From assembly GCF_000015765.1 (NCBI RefSeq), contig NC_008942.1, forward strand, positions 1,503,921 through 1,567,920: a DNA stretch of 64,000 nt. Reading direction: 5' to 3'. The position numbers and the translations under genes were made by a program. This stretch comes from Methanocorpusculum labreanum Z (GTDB taxonomy: Archaea; Halobacteriota; Methanomicrobia; Methanomicrobiales; Methanocorpusculaceae). Under the pieces are notes generated by a model. The model was not told the origin of the DNA, ran no database searches, and saw only the letters and a program-made list of their open reading frames with translations. Below, in pieces: positions 45,133 through 53,327 of this stretch (position 1 is its first letter; each line of letters opens with the position of its first letter).

Positions 45133-45405
45133 TTACTTCCCGCCGAGTTTTCCGGCGACGCTTCTCAGAAGATCTTCTTTGGATCCGGCATACTCCACGC
45201 GAATACGTCCGCCGGCCTTATACCACTGCGCCGGATGATGGGCATCGCGTTCCTCATCGAGAACAGAGACTCCGCATACTTTTGCAGCGCGGGAGATCAT
45301 AGCCATATTCGGAGCGGAAACAGCCAGACTCATTGCTACACGCCTTCCCTCGCTTCTGGTTAGAGAGGCATCAAAATAGCACGGGTAAAGAAAACGAATT
45401 GCCAT
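45133..45405 (-). CDS. srp19: Signal recognition particle 19 kDa protein
   Basis: A 90-residue SRP19 (RFLYPCYFDASLTRSEGRRV near the start, HHPAQWYKAGGRIRVEY near the end). It binds SRP RNA helices 6 and 8 and prepares it for SRP54. The start ATG at 45405 has no clear ribosome site; a structured element lies 16-92 bases upstream. Confidence 0.93.
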   Translation of the reverse strand: MAIRFLYPCYFDASLTRSEGRRVAMSLAVSAPNMAMISRAAKVCGVSVLDEERDAHHPAQWYKAGGRIRVEYAGSKEDLLRSVAGKLGGK

Positions 45406-45420
45406 TAGTACTAGTATATG

Positions 45421-45497
45421 ATGTGAAAGCCAAAATGGCTTTCGTGCCTGAGAGATTGTCCGAACCCATATACCAACCGGAGGGCTTCCAAATCACA
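45421..45497. ncRNA. Candidate structured RNA or leader with two alternative foldings between srp19 and hypB
   Basis: GAAAGCC (45425-45431), a five-base loop and GGCTTTC (45437-45443) form a perfect stem. The left arm can instead pair with the distal segment GGCTTCCAAATCACAT (45482-45497), extending by ATGTGA/TCACAT. The two foldings exclude each other, as in switching leaders. Between them is an about 38-base segment with further short stems. On the minus strand it would be the 3' part of the srp19 leader; on the plus strand an independent small RNA. It does not fit a riboswitch class I can name. Confidence 0.4.
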
Positions 45498-45546
45498 TAC
45501 TAAATTCCAATATCGTGTGACTCACTCACACTCAAGAAAATATGCG

Positions 45547-45556
45547 TATCTATAAA
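45547..45556. promoter_or_regulatory. TATA element usable in both directions (hypB / srp19)
   Basis: TATCTATAAA. On the plus strand TATAAA (45551-45556) ends 25 bases before the hypB ATG, consistent with a leaderless hypB mRNA. On the minus strand the same bases read TTTATAGATA and would start a transcript near 45525, giving srp19 a leader of about 120 bases that contains the structured element. Confidence 0.55.
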
Positions 45557-45580
45557 CATGAAAAACCACAATAGTATTGT

Positions 45581-46228
45581 ATGCATCACGTGGATGTTCA
45601 CATGGAAGCCGAAATATACGGCGCAAACAACCGTCTGGCAGAGCACAATGCGGAGCACTTCAAAGCCCACAACGTTCGGGCATTCGATCTTCTCGGGGCG
45701 ATCGGATCAGGAAAGACCTCATTAATCGAAAAGATCGTGCCTGAACTCAAATCAAGAGGCAAAGTCTCGGCAGCAATTGCCGGAGATGTTTACGGCGATG
45801 ATGATTTCCAGCGGATCATCAAAACCGGAATAATCGCATTCAACGCAAACACCGGCAAGGAATGCCATCTGGATGCCCACCTTGTCCATCACGCCCTCGA
45901 CCACATGGATCTTGACAATGTCGATATCGTCTTCATCGAAAATGTTGGAAACATGGTCTGCCCGACCGACTTCAAACTCGGCGCGGAGAAACGAATCGTC
46001 GTCATCTCGACCACCGAAGGAGACGATGTGGTTAACAAACACCCGATGATGTTCCGGGACTGTCAGATCGCCATCATAAACAAAGTCGATTTAGCAGAGG
46101 CGGTCGGCTGCAATGTCGAGAGAATGATTCAGGATATCAAACGCTACAATCCGGAGATGCTCATCATCAAGACCAACCTGAAGAAAGGAGAAGGGGTCAA
46201 AGAGATTGCCGACGCCCTCCTTGCCTAA
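45581..46228 (+). CDS. hypB: Hydrogenase nickel incorporation GTPase HypB
   Basis: SIMIBI-class GTPase that drives nickel insertion into NiFe hydrogenases with HypA. The P-loop GAIGSGKT is at 39-46, followed by AIAGDVYGDDD, the zinc/nickel segment GKECHLDAHLVHHAL (C and two H ligands), FIENVGNMVCP and NKVDLAE. The N-terminus has only a few histidines (MHHVDVH), not a long His-rich nickel store. hypA is not adjacent. Confidence 0.95.
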   Translation: MHHVDVHMEAEIYGANNRLAEHNAEHFKAHNVRAFDLLGAIGSGKTSLIEKIVPELKSRGKVSAAIAGDVYGDDDFQRIIKTGIIAFNANTGKECHLDAHLVHHALDHMDLDNVDIVFIENVGNMVCPTDFKLGAEKRIVVISTTEGDDVVNKHPMMFRDCQIAIINKVDLAEAVGCNVERMIQDIKRYNPEMLIIKTNLKKGEGVKEIADALLA

Positions 46229-46337
46229 ACGATTTTAAATATCGGTAGAACCAACACATATAGGACTCTGGAAAAGACTGATGCCCGGGATACCCGGACG
46301 TTAATCAGAGATACAAATTTAGGAGATATTAAACAAA

Positions 46338-46715
46338 ATGCTTTGGCAAGGTAAATCAGTAAGAAAGGCGACCGGCGGTCGCTATCACGCATCCCGCGGA
46401 AAGAAACGGTTCGAGATCGGAAGATCCCCGGCAGATACCATCATTGGGACCACCCGTGTAAAGACCATCCGCGTAACCGGTGGAAACACCAAAGTCCGCG
46501 CACTCCGCTGCGAGTTTGCAAACGTCAGCGACAAAAAGACCGGAAAAGTTCAGAAAGTCAAGATCAACTCTGTTGCAGAAAATGCAGCAAACCCGAACTA
46601 TGTCCGTCGTAACCTCATGACCAAGGGAGCAATCATCACGACCGAACTTGGTAAAGCACAGATCGTCAGCCGCCCGGGTCAGGATGGCGTTATCAACGCA
46701 GTCCTGATCGAATAA
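46338..46715 (+). CDS. rps8e: Small-subunit ribosomal protein S8e
   Basis: A 125-residue basic protein starting MLWQGKSVRKATGGRYH, with KKRFEIGR and RRNLMTKGAIITTELGKA, the archaeal S8e form. AGGAGATATT precedes the ATG by about nine bases. A CCGGG/CCCGG stem lies in its leader near 46288-46300. Confidence 0.95.
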   Translation: MLWQGKSVRKATGGRYHASRGKKRFEIGRSPADTIIGTTRVKTIRVTGGNTKVRALRCEFANVSDKKTGKVQKVKINSVAENAANPNYVRRNLMTKGAIITTELGKAQIVSRPGQDGVINAVLIE

Positions 46716-46750
46716 AAATATATTTTTTTTCTTTTCTTTAAGACAGCTTC

Positions 46751-47197
46751 ATGTATTCGGATAACGAATACTCTGGTATGCGACGCGTATCATATCTCTT
46801 TCCCCACACATGCGATCTGATGTTTGACGTTTATCAGCCCTTTTCCATATACCTCCAGGGAATGACGAAACTTGCCGACCGGCAGGACAATTTCCGAACC
46901 GCGGCCGGGCCGGTGAAACGGGAGATCTCGGTATCTATTGCCCACGACCGGCTCGGGTTTGAACGGATCCGTAAAACCTCACACCTCGAAGACGTCACGG
47001 ACGAGGCCGATTTCCAGATAATCCTCACCGACACGATCCTCAAATCCAGCGGTAATGTCCCAAAGAACGAACAGAAATTCCTCGTCAAAGGCATCGACAA
47101 AGGACCATTCACGGAAGTCTACGTGACAAAATCCCCGGCGATACCCGGCGTATCTGCCCTTGATATAAAGCAGATCATTCAGGAGCTTTTTGCATGA
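46751..47197 (+). CDS. Protein of unknown function paired with DUF2240 gene
   Basis: A 148-residue protein without cysteine motifs or membrane segments; beta-rich middle (REISVSIAHDRLGFERI) and a helical end (ALDIKQIIQELFA). The start is uncertain: the ATG at 46751 has no clear ribosome site and a second in-frame ATG is at 46778. Its stop overlaps the DUF2240 start (ATGA), so the two work together. Family not recognised. Confidence 0.6.
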   Translation: MYSDNEYSGMRRVSYLFPHTCDLMFDVYQPFSIYLQGMTKLADRQDNFRTAAGPVKREISVSIAHDRLGFERIRKTSHLEDVTDEADFQIILTDTILKSSGNVPKNEQKFLVKGIDKGPFTEVYVTKSPAIPGVSALDIKQIIQELFA

Positions 47198-47670
47198 CTG
47201 AACGCGAGACCGCAGTCGCCGCCCCTTTTCGACACAGAAATGCCGATCATCTCCGTCAGGTTGATCTGATCTTCTACTACACGCAGGATAAAAAATGGAT
47301 GAGTCTGGACAAGGCAAAAAAACTGATTTCCATCGCGGAAAAAACCGGACTCATCAAAAAAGAAAACACTGGAGACTACGCGCTTCGTGACGACCTCCGC
47401 GAAGTGAAAATTCCGCTCGGGTTTCGCCCGACAGACGAGATATTCGTCATCGATGAAAGTCAGACGATCGATACCTTGGAAAAACTCCTAGACAACATCG
47501 CCGAAACGGCCAGGATCGAAAAGAAAGACATCGCCGGCGAGATGGAACGCATCCGAAAACATTTCGACAATCTGATTGGGCCAGAGGCGGCAGTCATACT
47601 CCTTGCAAAAAAATATCGCGTCCCCTACGGACCATACAAAGCCGACCTCATCAAAAGAATCGAAGAATAA
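47194..47670 (+). CDS. DUF2240 family protein
   Basis: A 158-residue archaeal protein. The N-terminal part reads like a winged helix (SLDKAKKLISIAEKTGLIKK), followed by LREVKIPLGFRPTDEIF, and the C-terminus is helical with PYGPYKADLIKRIEE. DUF2240 is widespread in euryarchaea and uncharacterised; its link to S8e and S6e may point to nucleic-acid binding in translation or RNA handling. It overlaps the preceding gene by four bases. Confidence 0.8.
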   Translation: MTERETAVAAPFRHRNADHLRQVDLIFYYTQDKKWMSLDKAKKLISIAEKTGLIKKENTGDYALRDDLREVKIPLGFRPTDEIFVIDESQTIDTLEKLLDNIAETARIEKKDIAGEMERIRKHFDNLIGPEAAVILLAKKYRVPYGPYKADLIKRIEE

Positions 47671-47685
47671 AAAAGATATTGAGAT

Positions 47686-48075
47686 TTATTCTGCTGCTGC
47701 AGCAAAAATCTCGGTAACCGGTTTTTCACCGTAAACGGTAATTTTTGCATTAACCTGAACGAAGTCGGCAGCGATCTCGTTTCCGCGCTGGCTCTTTCTT
47801 CTTCTCTCACCGTTGTGGGTTGCATTGAAGCCGAATCCATCAGAGATCAGAAGACCTCTTCTGCCGTTACCTGGAAGATCCGGGCGTGCAGGAGTTCCGG
47901 TCTTGTCGGATCCGCCGGTGATTGTGATCTTATAGCCGCTCATGCCGAACGGAGCGCCGTCAACTTCTGTGCCGATCTTCTTTCCAAGAAGAGCACCTGC
48001 TGCTGCACCCGCTGCATCTATTTTGTACGAAAGACCGGTTTTCGGGTCTGACAGTACGACCTTAAAGTCTACCAT
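47686..48075 (-). CDS. rps6e: Small-subunit ribosomal protein S6e
   Basis: A 129-residue protein: DPKTGLSYKIDAAG, LLGKKIGTEVDG, GYKITITGGSDKTGTPARPD and GERRRKSQRGNEI, all S6e marks. It lacks the long phosphorylated tail of eukaryotic S6, as usual in archaea. It follows infB on the minus strand. Confidence 0.95.
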   Translation of the reverse strand: MVDFKVVLSDPKTGLSYKIDAAGAAAGALLGKKIGTEVDGAPFGMSGYKITITGGSDKTGTPARPDLPGNGRRGLLISDGFGFNATHNGERRRKSQRGNEIAADFVQVNAKITVYGEKPVTEIFAAAAE

Positions 48076-48144
48076 TGTATATACACATCTCCTCGATATC
48101 TATGATGCCGAAGTACCCATATATTTAGTATCTCCACATTTATA

Positions 48145-49914
48145 CTACTTGCCCCAGAAAGGCTGTGTTTTCCGGAAGATGCCGGTGTACTCTTCGAGTG
48201 CTTCGACGGTGCCAGCATTTAAATGAGAGAGCATTTCCGTCTCCAAAACCTTCACATGCCGCTCAGGAATCGCCACATAAAGTGTTTCGCCGACATCGAT
48301 CTGTCTGCCGATCGTGACCCCATCTATCGAAACGGCGACCTCTGCGCCCTCTTTTGCCTCGCCAATGGTCTCTTTGTTGAGCTTGATCTGTTTGATCTCG
48401 CCGACGATTTTTCCGTCGCGGGTCGCGATGCTGACCTTCGGACGAAGCGTACCCCCTAAAACGCGCACGCCGACGACCGCCGGACCGCTCATCCTGAAAA
48501 CACAACCGGGGAGGATGGAAAACTTCGCCGGAAGAACGACCGTCTCGAACTGTTTCGCTTCTTTGGCCCGAATCATTTCATCGCGCCATTCCAGATAATC
48601 ATCAAGGAGTTTGTAGATGACCCGATTGGAAAAGATCTTCACATCCACCTCCTCGTCCCGGACCATCGCTTCGGCATCGGGAAGGAGAGGAACGTTGAAA
48701 CAGAGAGCAACTTTGAACAGATCCTCCTTTATCACGCTGATATCGATCAGATCACGGCGGGACAAGGGACCTACGCTCGCACGCATAATCGGGATGTTTT
48801 TCGCATCCAGTTCATTGGAAAGGGCCTCCAGTGCACCGATCGTGTCGGCACGGACGCTTACCCCTACATCGGAGAGTTTTATGTTGATCTCCTGCATCTC
48901 CTCGTTGATCTTTGCCAGAACCTCGTCGTGATCACCGCGTATCACGCGGATCGGCGAGCCGGCAACGATCGATTCCAGATTCGGCGCGGAAATTTTCACA
49001 CCGGCCGCCGCCACGACGGATTTGACCCGCATAAACTGATCTTCGATTAAGATCTCTTTCATGGGCCGGGGCTGGAGAAGAGCGCGGACTTTGGTCGACA
49101 GTGCCCCATCACTGCCGGCAATACCGATCTCGTCGCCCACACTGATGATCCCATCATAAAGGATAACGTCGAGTGTCGTTCCAAGACCTTTCTCTTCCTT
49201 GACCTCAAGGACAGTTCCAACACCCGGGCCCGATGTGGTCGTCTTGAGTCCTTCGGTGAGATACCGCTGGGCAAGTCCGATCATGATCATCAAAAGATCG
49301 CCGATACCTTCACCGGTCATGCTGCTCACCGGAACGATCACCAGATTGCGCTGGAAATCACTCACCCGGTCAAACCGCTCGGAGTTGAAACCCATATCCG
49401 AAAGCTTGCCGACAAGTTCATATACCCTGTTTTCGCACTCCGTCTGGACACGTTCACTCTGATTTTTGTAAGCTTTCTGAAACGAAGCGTTCGGTGTCGG
49501 ACGCCAGCCGGGAATCTTGTCGAGTTTGGTTGCTGCGATAACAAACGGCGTTTTACAGGTCCGGAGGATCTGAAGCGCTTCGATCGTCTGCTGTTTGAAC
49601 CCTTCATTCACATCCACAACCAAAATCGCGATATCGGCAAGAGCACCTCCCCTGGCCCGAAGCGTGGTAAATGCATGATGACCGGGCGTGTCGATAAACA
49701 GCAGTCCCGGAACAGAGGTTTTGAGCCTGCCCAGATCGCCGCTCATTTTTGCAATAGAATCAAACGGAATGAGAGTAGCGCCGATATGCTGGGTAATCGC
49801 CCCTGCTTCGCCTGCAACAACTTTCGACCCGCGAATACGGTCGAGGAGCGATGTTTTTCCATGATCTACGTGCCCCAAAACGCAGACGATGGGAGTTCTG
49901 ATGTGTTCTTCCAT
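48145..49914 (-). CDS. infB: Translation initiation factor aIF5B (IF2-like)
   Basis: GTPase for subunit joining. G domain: GHVDHGKTS at 14-22, DTPGH, AATKLDK; then beta-barrel domains II and IV and the domain III linker. At 589 residues it is the short archaeal form without the charged N-terminal extension of eukaryotic eIF5B. It is followed by S6e. The ATG at 49914 starts two residues before EHIRTPIVCVLGHVDHG. Confidence 0.96.
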   Translation of the reverse strand: MEEHIRTPIVCVLGHVDHGKTSLLDRIRGSKVVAGEAGAITQHIGATLIPFDSIAKMSGDLGRLKTSVPGLLFIDTPGHHAFTTLRARGGALADIAILVVDVNEGFKQQTIEALQILRTCKTPFVIAATKLDKIPGWRPTPNASFQKAYKNQSERVQTECENRVYELVGKLSDMGFNSERFDRVSDFQRNLVIVPVSSMTGEGIGDLLMIMIGLAQRYLTEGLKTTTSGPGVGTVLEVKEEKGLGTTLDVILYDGIISVGDEIGIAGSDGALSTKVRALLQPRPMKEILIEDQFMRVKSVVAAAGVKISAPNLESIVAGSPIRVIRGDHDEVLAKINEEMQEINIKLSDVGVSVRADTIGALEALSNELDAKNIPIMRASVGPLSRRDLIDISVIKEDLFKVALCFNVPLLPDAEAMVRDEEVDVKIFSNRVIYKLLDDYLEWRDEMIRAKEAKQFETVVLPAKFSILPGCVFRMSGPAVVGVRVLGGTLRPKVSIATRDGKIVGEIKQIKLNKETIGEAKEGAEVAVSIDGVTIGRQIDVGETLYVAIPERHVKVLETEMLSHLNAGTVEALEEYTGIFRKTQPFWGK

Positions 49915-50102
49915 GATATTGAATCCCCATTCTCCGATGACTGACCATACAGAGATAAATAGTGATTATCTATTGGCAGTGCAGGATTATTAATATAAAG
50001 GGGACTAAGAAAAATTCCGTGACAGAGAAAAGATATGTTAATATCTCAAAACACCATATCTAATAGAGTGTTTGGGCCATATCGGCAAAAACATGATTTC
50101 AG

Positions 50103-50175
50103 GCTAAGGTAGGGTAGCTGGACATCCTTTAGGATTGTGGATCCTTAGACCCGGGTTCGACCCCCGGCCTTGGCC
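50103..50175 (+). tRNA. tRNA-His (anticodon GTG)
   Basis: A 73-base tRNA: acceptor GCTAAGG/CCTTGGC, discriminator C, anticodon loop TTGTGGA (GTG), T arm CCGGG-TTCGACC-CCCGG. A G at 50102 stands in the -1 position opposite the discriminator C, the pairing needed by histidyl-tRNA synthetase. No CCA encoded. Confidence 0.93.
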
Positions 50176-50211
50176 CTTCGTTTTTGAAAAAATTAGAGAG
50201 TTTTTTGCCGT

Positions 50212-50703
50212 CTAGTTGATCATCCAGATGGTGGCGGTCAGCACTGTTGCAAAAGTCACCCAAAGGATATACGGGATCAGCAGATAGGCGGCAGCTGGCT
50301 TGACTTTGTAGAAAAGATACATCGTTACGCAGATCATTATCCAAAGCACAATGATCTCGATCGTCGATCCTAAAAGCAGGTGCCAGCCGAAGAACATATA
50401 CGACCACAGGACATTGAGGGCGAGCTGGATCAAAAATACGACGGTAGCGATCTTAACCTCTTTTTTCTCCCAGCCCTGTGCGAAAACCAGACCGGCGGCG
50501 CTACCCATCAGGATATAGAGCGTGGTCCACACCGGAGCAAACAGAAAGTTCGGCGGCTGCCAGGCCGGTTTGATCAGTTCAAGAGCGAACCAGGAATCAG
50601 GACCGGTGATCGTAACGATTGTGCCCAAAAATCCGGCAAGAAGAGAGAGTACGGCAAAGCCAATCATCAGATATACCGTACGGGAAGAGATTTTTGCATT
50701 CAT
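50212..50703 (-). CDS. tspO: TspO/MBR family membrane protein
   Basis: Five membrane helices in 163 residues with the family motifs KPAWQPPNFLFAPVWTTLYILMG (in part: WQPPNFLFAPVWTTLY), LNVLWSYMFFG and YILWVTFATVL. TspO proteins bind porphyrins and other hydrophobic ligands and are tied to redox or tetrapyrrole stress. It lies directly downstream of the HxlR-type regulator on the same strand. Confidence 0.9.
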   Translation of the reverse strand: MNAKISSRTVYLMIGFAVLSLLAGFLGTIVTITGPDSWFALELIKPAWQPPNFLFAPVWTTLYILMGSAAGLVFAQGWEKKEVKIATVVFLIQLALNVLWSYMFFGWHLLLGSTIEIIVLWIMICVTMYLFYKVKPAAAYLLIPYILWVTFATVLTATIWMIN

Positions 50704-50781
50704 AGTGCTTACTTCGAATTACAAAGTATATAATCCTGATTTTAGATGCAATTTTTCGAAGGAAAAGAGAAAGGGATCCTC

Positions 50782-51162
50782 TTAGAGTTTACAGAGTTTG
50801 CACTCCTGACTGCCGCACGGAATGTTGTCGATCTTCCATTTCAGTGCCCAGTATTTAATATCCCGAATGACCCCGATCAGTTCAACGCCGCTTTCGGTAA
50901 GCGTGTATTCTGACTTTACCGGAACGATTGATGCATCGATTTTTTTTGAAACGATGTTCTCCGCTTCCAGTTCCTGCAGACGTTCCGAGAGTATCTTCGG
51001 CGTTATGTCCGGGAGGCTCGCTTTCAGTTCCGAGAATCTCCGCGTATAATTATCCCCTTTATACAACTCCAGAATAATCAGCAGAGTCCATTTTTTCGTC
51101 AGATACCGGACGGTCAGGTTTACGGTGCAGCATTCATCCATAGTATTGTTTTGGAAACTCAT
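50782..51162 (-). CDS. HxlR-family winged-helix regulator with cysteine-rich tail
   Basis: A 126-residue HxlR regulator: VRYLTKKWTLLIILELYKG, RFSELKASLPDITPKILSERL and EYTLTESGVELI form the winged helix. Cysteines at the N-terminus (MDECCTVN) and C-terminus (CGSQECKLC) could sense thiol or nitrosative stress or hold a metal. It is divergent from the hybrid cluster protein gene with only 61 bases between starts, so it very likely controls it. Confidence 0.85.
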   Translation of the reverse strand: MSFQNNTMDECCTVNLTVRYLTKKWTLLIILELYKGDNYTRRFSELKASLPDITPKILSERLQELEAENIVSKKIDASIVPVKSEYTLTESGVELIGVIRDIKYWALKWKIDNIPCGSQECKLCKL

Positions 51163-51166
51163 GCGT

Positions 51167-51198
51167 ATATTACTTTGTATACATAATATATGTAATAT
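51167..51198. promoter_or_regulatory. Palindromic operator candidate between hxlR-type gene and hcp
   Basis: ATATTAC (51167-51173), 18 bases, GTAATAT (51192-51198), enclosing a perfect TGTATACA (51176-51183). HxlR dimers bind inverted repeats of this sort. It lies within the only 61-base divergent promoter region, so it could control both genes. Confidence 0.55.
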
Positions 51199-51223
51199 TA
51201 AAAAGATACTAAGGTGAAAAAAG

Positions 51224-52804
51224 ATGTACTGTCAACAATGTCAGGAAGCAAAATCTCCCGCCTGCACATCAGGCGGAGTCTGTGGAAAAAACGCCGTGAT
51301 CGCAGCATATCAGGACGCTGTACTCTTTACCCTGTCCGGACTTGCTTATCGGCTGGAATCGGCGGACAAAAATCTGGAACCCTGCGTTCTTGAAGCCCTG
51401 TTTTCAACGCTGACCAATGTCGGGTTTGATAAAAACCGGTTTCTCGGATACCTTACGTGTATCACATCTCACAAAGATGCGCTCCCAACAGTCCCGGGAG
51501 AGCCGGAAGAGTGTGCATGGACGCCAAAATCCGAAGAGGAGATCGTAACCTCCGGGCTTACGGGTCTTGACAAAATCGAGGACATCAATACCCGATCCCT
51601 TTACTCCCTCCTGCTTTTCGGCATCAAAGGGCTCGCTGCATACTATTCCCATGTGGTCGTTCTTGGAAAAACCGACGAGAAGGTTCTGCCGTTCATCAGA
51701 AAAGCACTCGCTTCCCGATTCAAGGACCTGGATATCCAGGAAAGGATCGGCCTTGTTCTGGAATGTGGAGAGATCGGTGTGAAAACCCTCGCTCTGCTGG
51801 ATTCCGCAAACCAGACCTACGGCATCCCGGAGATCACCAGCGTGTCGAGCAAGGTCGGGACGAATCCGGGGATCCTCGTGACCGGTCATGACTTAAAAGA
51901 TCTGGAGCTCCTCCTCAAAGCCACGGAAAATACCGGGATCGACATCTACACGCACGGAGAAATGCTGCCTGCGCATGCATATCCGGGACTGAAGAAGTAT
52001 CCCCACCTGAAAGGCAATTATGGATCATCCTGGGCAAATCAGCGGACGGAACTCCCCAAATTCAACGGACCCGTCCTCTTTACGACAAACTGTCTCGTCC
52101 CGCCGGCAGCTTCCTATGAAAAGTTTGTGTTCACCACCGGAGCGGTCGGATTTCCGGGATGCCCCCACATTGAGGAGAATCCCGACGGAACCAAAGACTT
52201 TAGCGCCCTCATCAGCCTCGCAAAAACCTGCCGGGCTCCCGAAGATCTGCACACTCCCGCGCTTTTAACGGGATGCGCCCATGATGCAGTCGTTTCCCTT
52301 GCACCGAAAGTCCTTGAACTCGTGAATGCCGGAAAAATCAAAAGATTCATCGTGATGGCGGGCTGCGACGGACGTGACAAGAAACGCGAATATTATACCG
52401 AGTTCGCCAAAGCTCTGCCAAAAGATACGATCATCCTCACCGCAGGATGCGCCAAATACCGATACAATTTCCTGGACCTTGGCGACATCGAAGGAATCCC
52501 CCGCATTCTGGATGCCGGACAGTGTAATGATTCCTACAGTCTTGTCGTGATCGCGCTCACCTTGGCAGAAGCATGTAAATGCGGAGTCAATGATCTGCCG
52601 ATCTCCTACAACATCGCCTGGTACGAACAAAAAGCAGTTTTGGTTTTACTGGCACTGCTGCACTTAGACATTAAAGACATCATGCTCGGGCCGACACTTC
52701 CCAACTTTGTTTCGCCGGATGTATTGGATGTCCTGGTGAAAACATTCGGGATCCAGGCAAGCTCCTCGGTCGAAGAGGATCTGATCAAACTGAAGTGTGT
52801 TTGA
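51224..52804 (+). CDS. hcp: Hybrid cluster protein (hydroxylamine/NO reductase)
   Basis: Iron-sulfur protein with the N-terminal cluster cysteines C3, C6, C14 and C20, the spacing of methanogen and anaerobe Hcp. Further conserved parts include HGEMLPAHAYP (cluster ligand), NCLVPP, GAVGFPGC, AGCDGRD, LTAGCAKYR and the closing VDSLPI-like NDLPISYNIAWYEQKAV. It reduces hydroxylamine in vitro and probably NO in vivo. A GGTGA ribosome site precedes the ATG. Regulation by the divergent HxlR protein is likely. Confidence 0.95.
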   Translation: MYCQQCQEAKSPACTSGGVCGKNAVIAAYQDAVLFTLSGLAYRLESADKNLEPCVLEALFSTLTNVGFDKNRFLGYLTCITSHKDALPTVPGEPEECAWTPKSEEEIVTSGLTGLDKIEDINTRSLYSLLLFGIKGLAAYYSHVVVLGKTDEKVLPFIRKALASRFKDLDIQERIGLVLECGEIGVKTLALLDSANQTYGIPEITSVSSKVGTNPGILVTGHDLKDLELLLKATENTGIDIYTHGEMLPAHAYPGLKKYPHLKGNYGSSWANQRTELPKFNGPVLFTTNCLVPPAASYEKFVFTTGAVGFPGCPHIEENPDGTKDFSALISLAKTCRAPEDLHTPALLTGCAHDAVVSLAPKVLELVNAGKIKRFIVMAGCDGRDKKREYYTEFAKALPKDTIILTAGCAKYRYNFLDLGDIEGIPRILDAGQCNDSYSLVVIALTLAEACKCGVNDLPISYNIAWYEQKAVLVLLALLHLDIKDIMLGPTLPNFVSPDVLDVLVKTFGIQASSSVEEDLIKLKCV

Positions 52805-53038
52805 TCACGCACCTTTTTTAATGGACTAACGCGGTGTGATCTCAAATAAAAAAAAACTGACGTAATGATGATCTTTACTTTGATTTCATGTATAGAATAA
52901 GTGTGGATACATGAGTAATCCCACCGCGAATAATCGCGAATCGCATTTTTCTTGTTCCGCCCTCTTGACCTTCGGTCGCGTCCCTACGCTACACCTGATC
53001 GGTTTCGCGTAGCCGGGACGGCGGAACGAAAAATGCTG

Positions 53039-53061
53039 GAAAACCCGCGTCGCGGGTTTTC
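53039..53061. terminator. Central hairpin of palindromic element
   Basis: GAAAACCCGCG, one base, CGCGGGTTTTC: eleven perfect base pairs ending in T4, followed by CTGTTGTTTC. It could end transcription of hcp from the left, about 235 bases after its stop. Confidence 0.4.
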
Positions 53062-53111
53062 TGTTGTTTCACTATTTTTTCTATTACACAAAAAGAGAAG
53101 TTAACGGGGAG

Positions 53112-53133
53112 AAAAACCGGCACGCCGGTTTTT
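53112..53133. terminator. Second hairpin of palindromic element
   Basis: AAAAACCGGC, AC, GCCGGTTTTT: ten perfect base pairs with terminal A and T runs, so it could work in either direction. It lies about 195 bases downstream of the cyclophilin stop. Confidence 0.4.
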
Positions 53134-53327
53134 ACTTAGCATTTTTCCAGCCGGCGTGCGATTCCTGCGTAGGCGATCAGCCGGGGCAGAGCACGACGGC
53201 GCAAGAAAAATGCGATTCGCGTTAATTCGCGGAGATTCGCGGTTAAATAATTTATTGTCTCCACACCCAGTGATACCCCTCCTGAATTGAATCGAGACTA
53301 ACACCGCGTAAGTCCAATAAAAAAAGA

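Larger units (their letters stand above)
52901..53266. repeat. 366-bp nested palindromic element
   Basis: The whole space between hcp and the cyclophilin gene is built of inverted repeats. Outer ends GTGTGGA (52901-52907) and TCCACAC (53260-53266). Main arms of 31 bases, 52924-52954 and 53202-53232, match at 29 positions with a perfect 20-base core. Inside are two smaller palindromes, 52943-53036 and 53139-53213, each bounded by GCATTTTTC and GAAAAATGC, each with further paired arms (for example GTTCCGCC/GGCGGAAC). Two hairpins lie between (53039-53061 and 53112-53133). CGCGAAT units occur twice at the left and three times, inverted, at the right. No reading frame of worth is seen. Confidence 0.85.

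Noticed and set aside
45421-45497. TPP or glycine riboswitch
   Set aside because: Only short strings (CTGAGA, or CTCTCAGGCA on the other strand) agree; the rest of each conserved core is missing.
52901-53266. CRISPR array or insertion sequence
   Set aside because: The repeats are inverted and nested, not regularly spaced direct repeats, and there is no transposase frame or clear target-site duplication.
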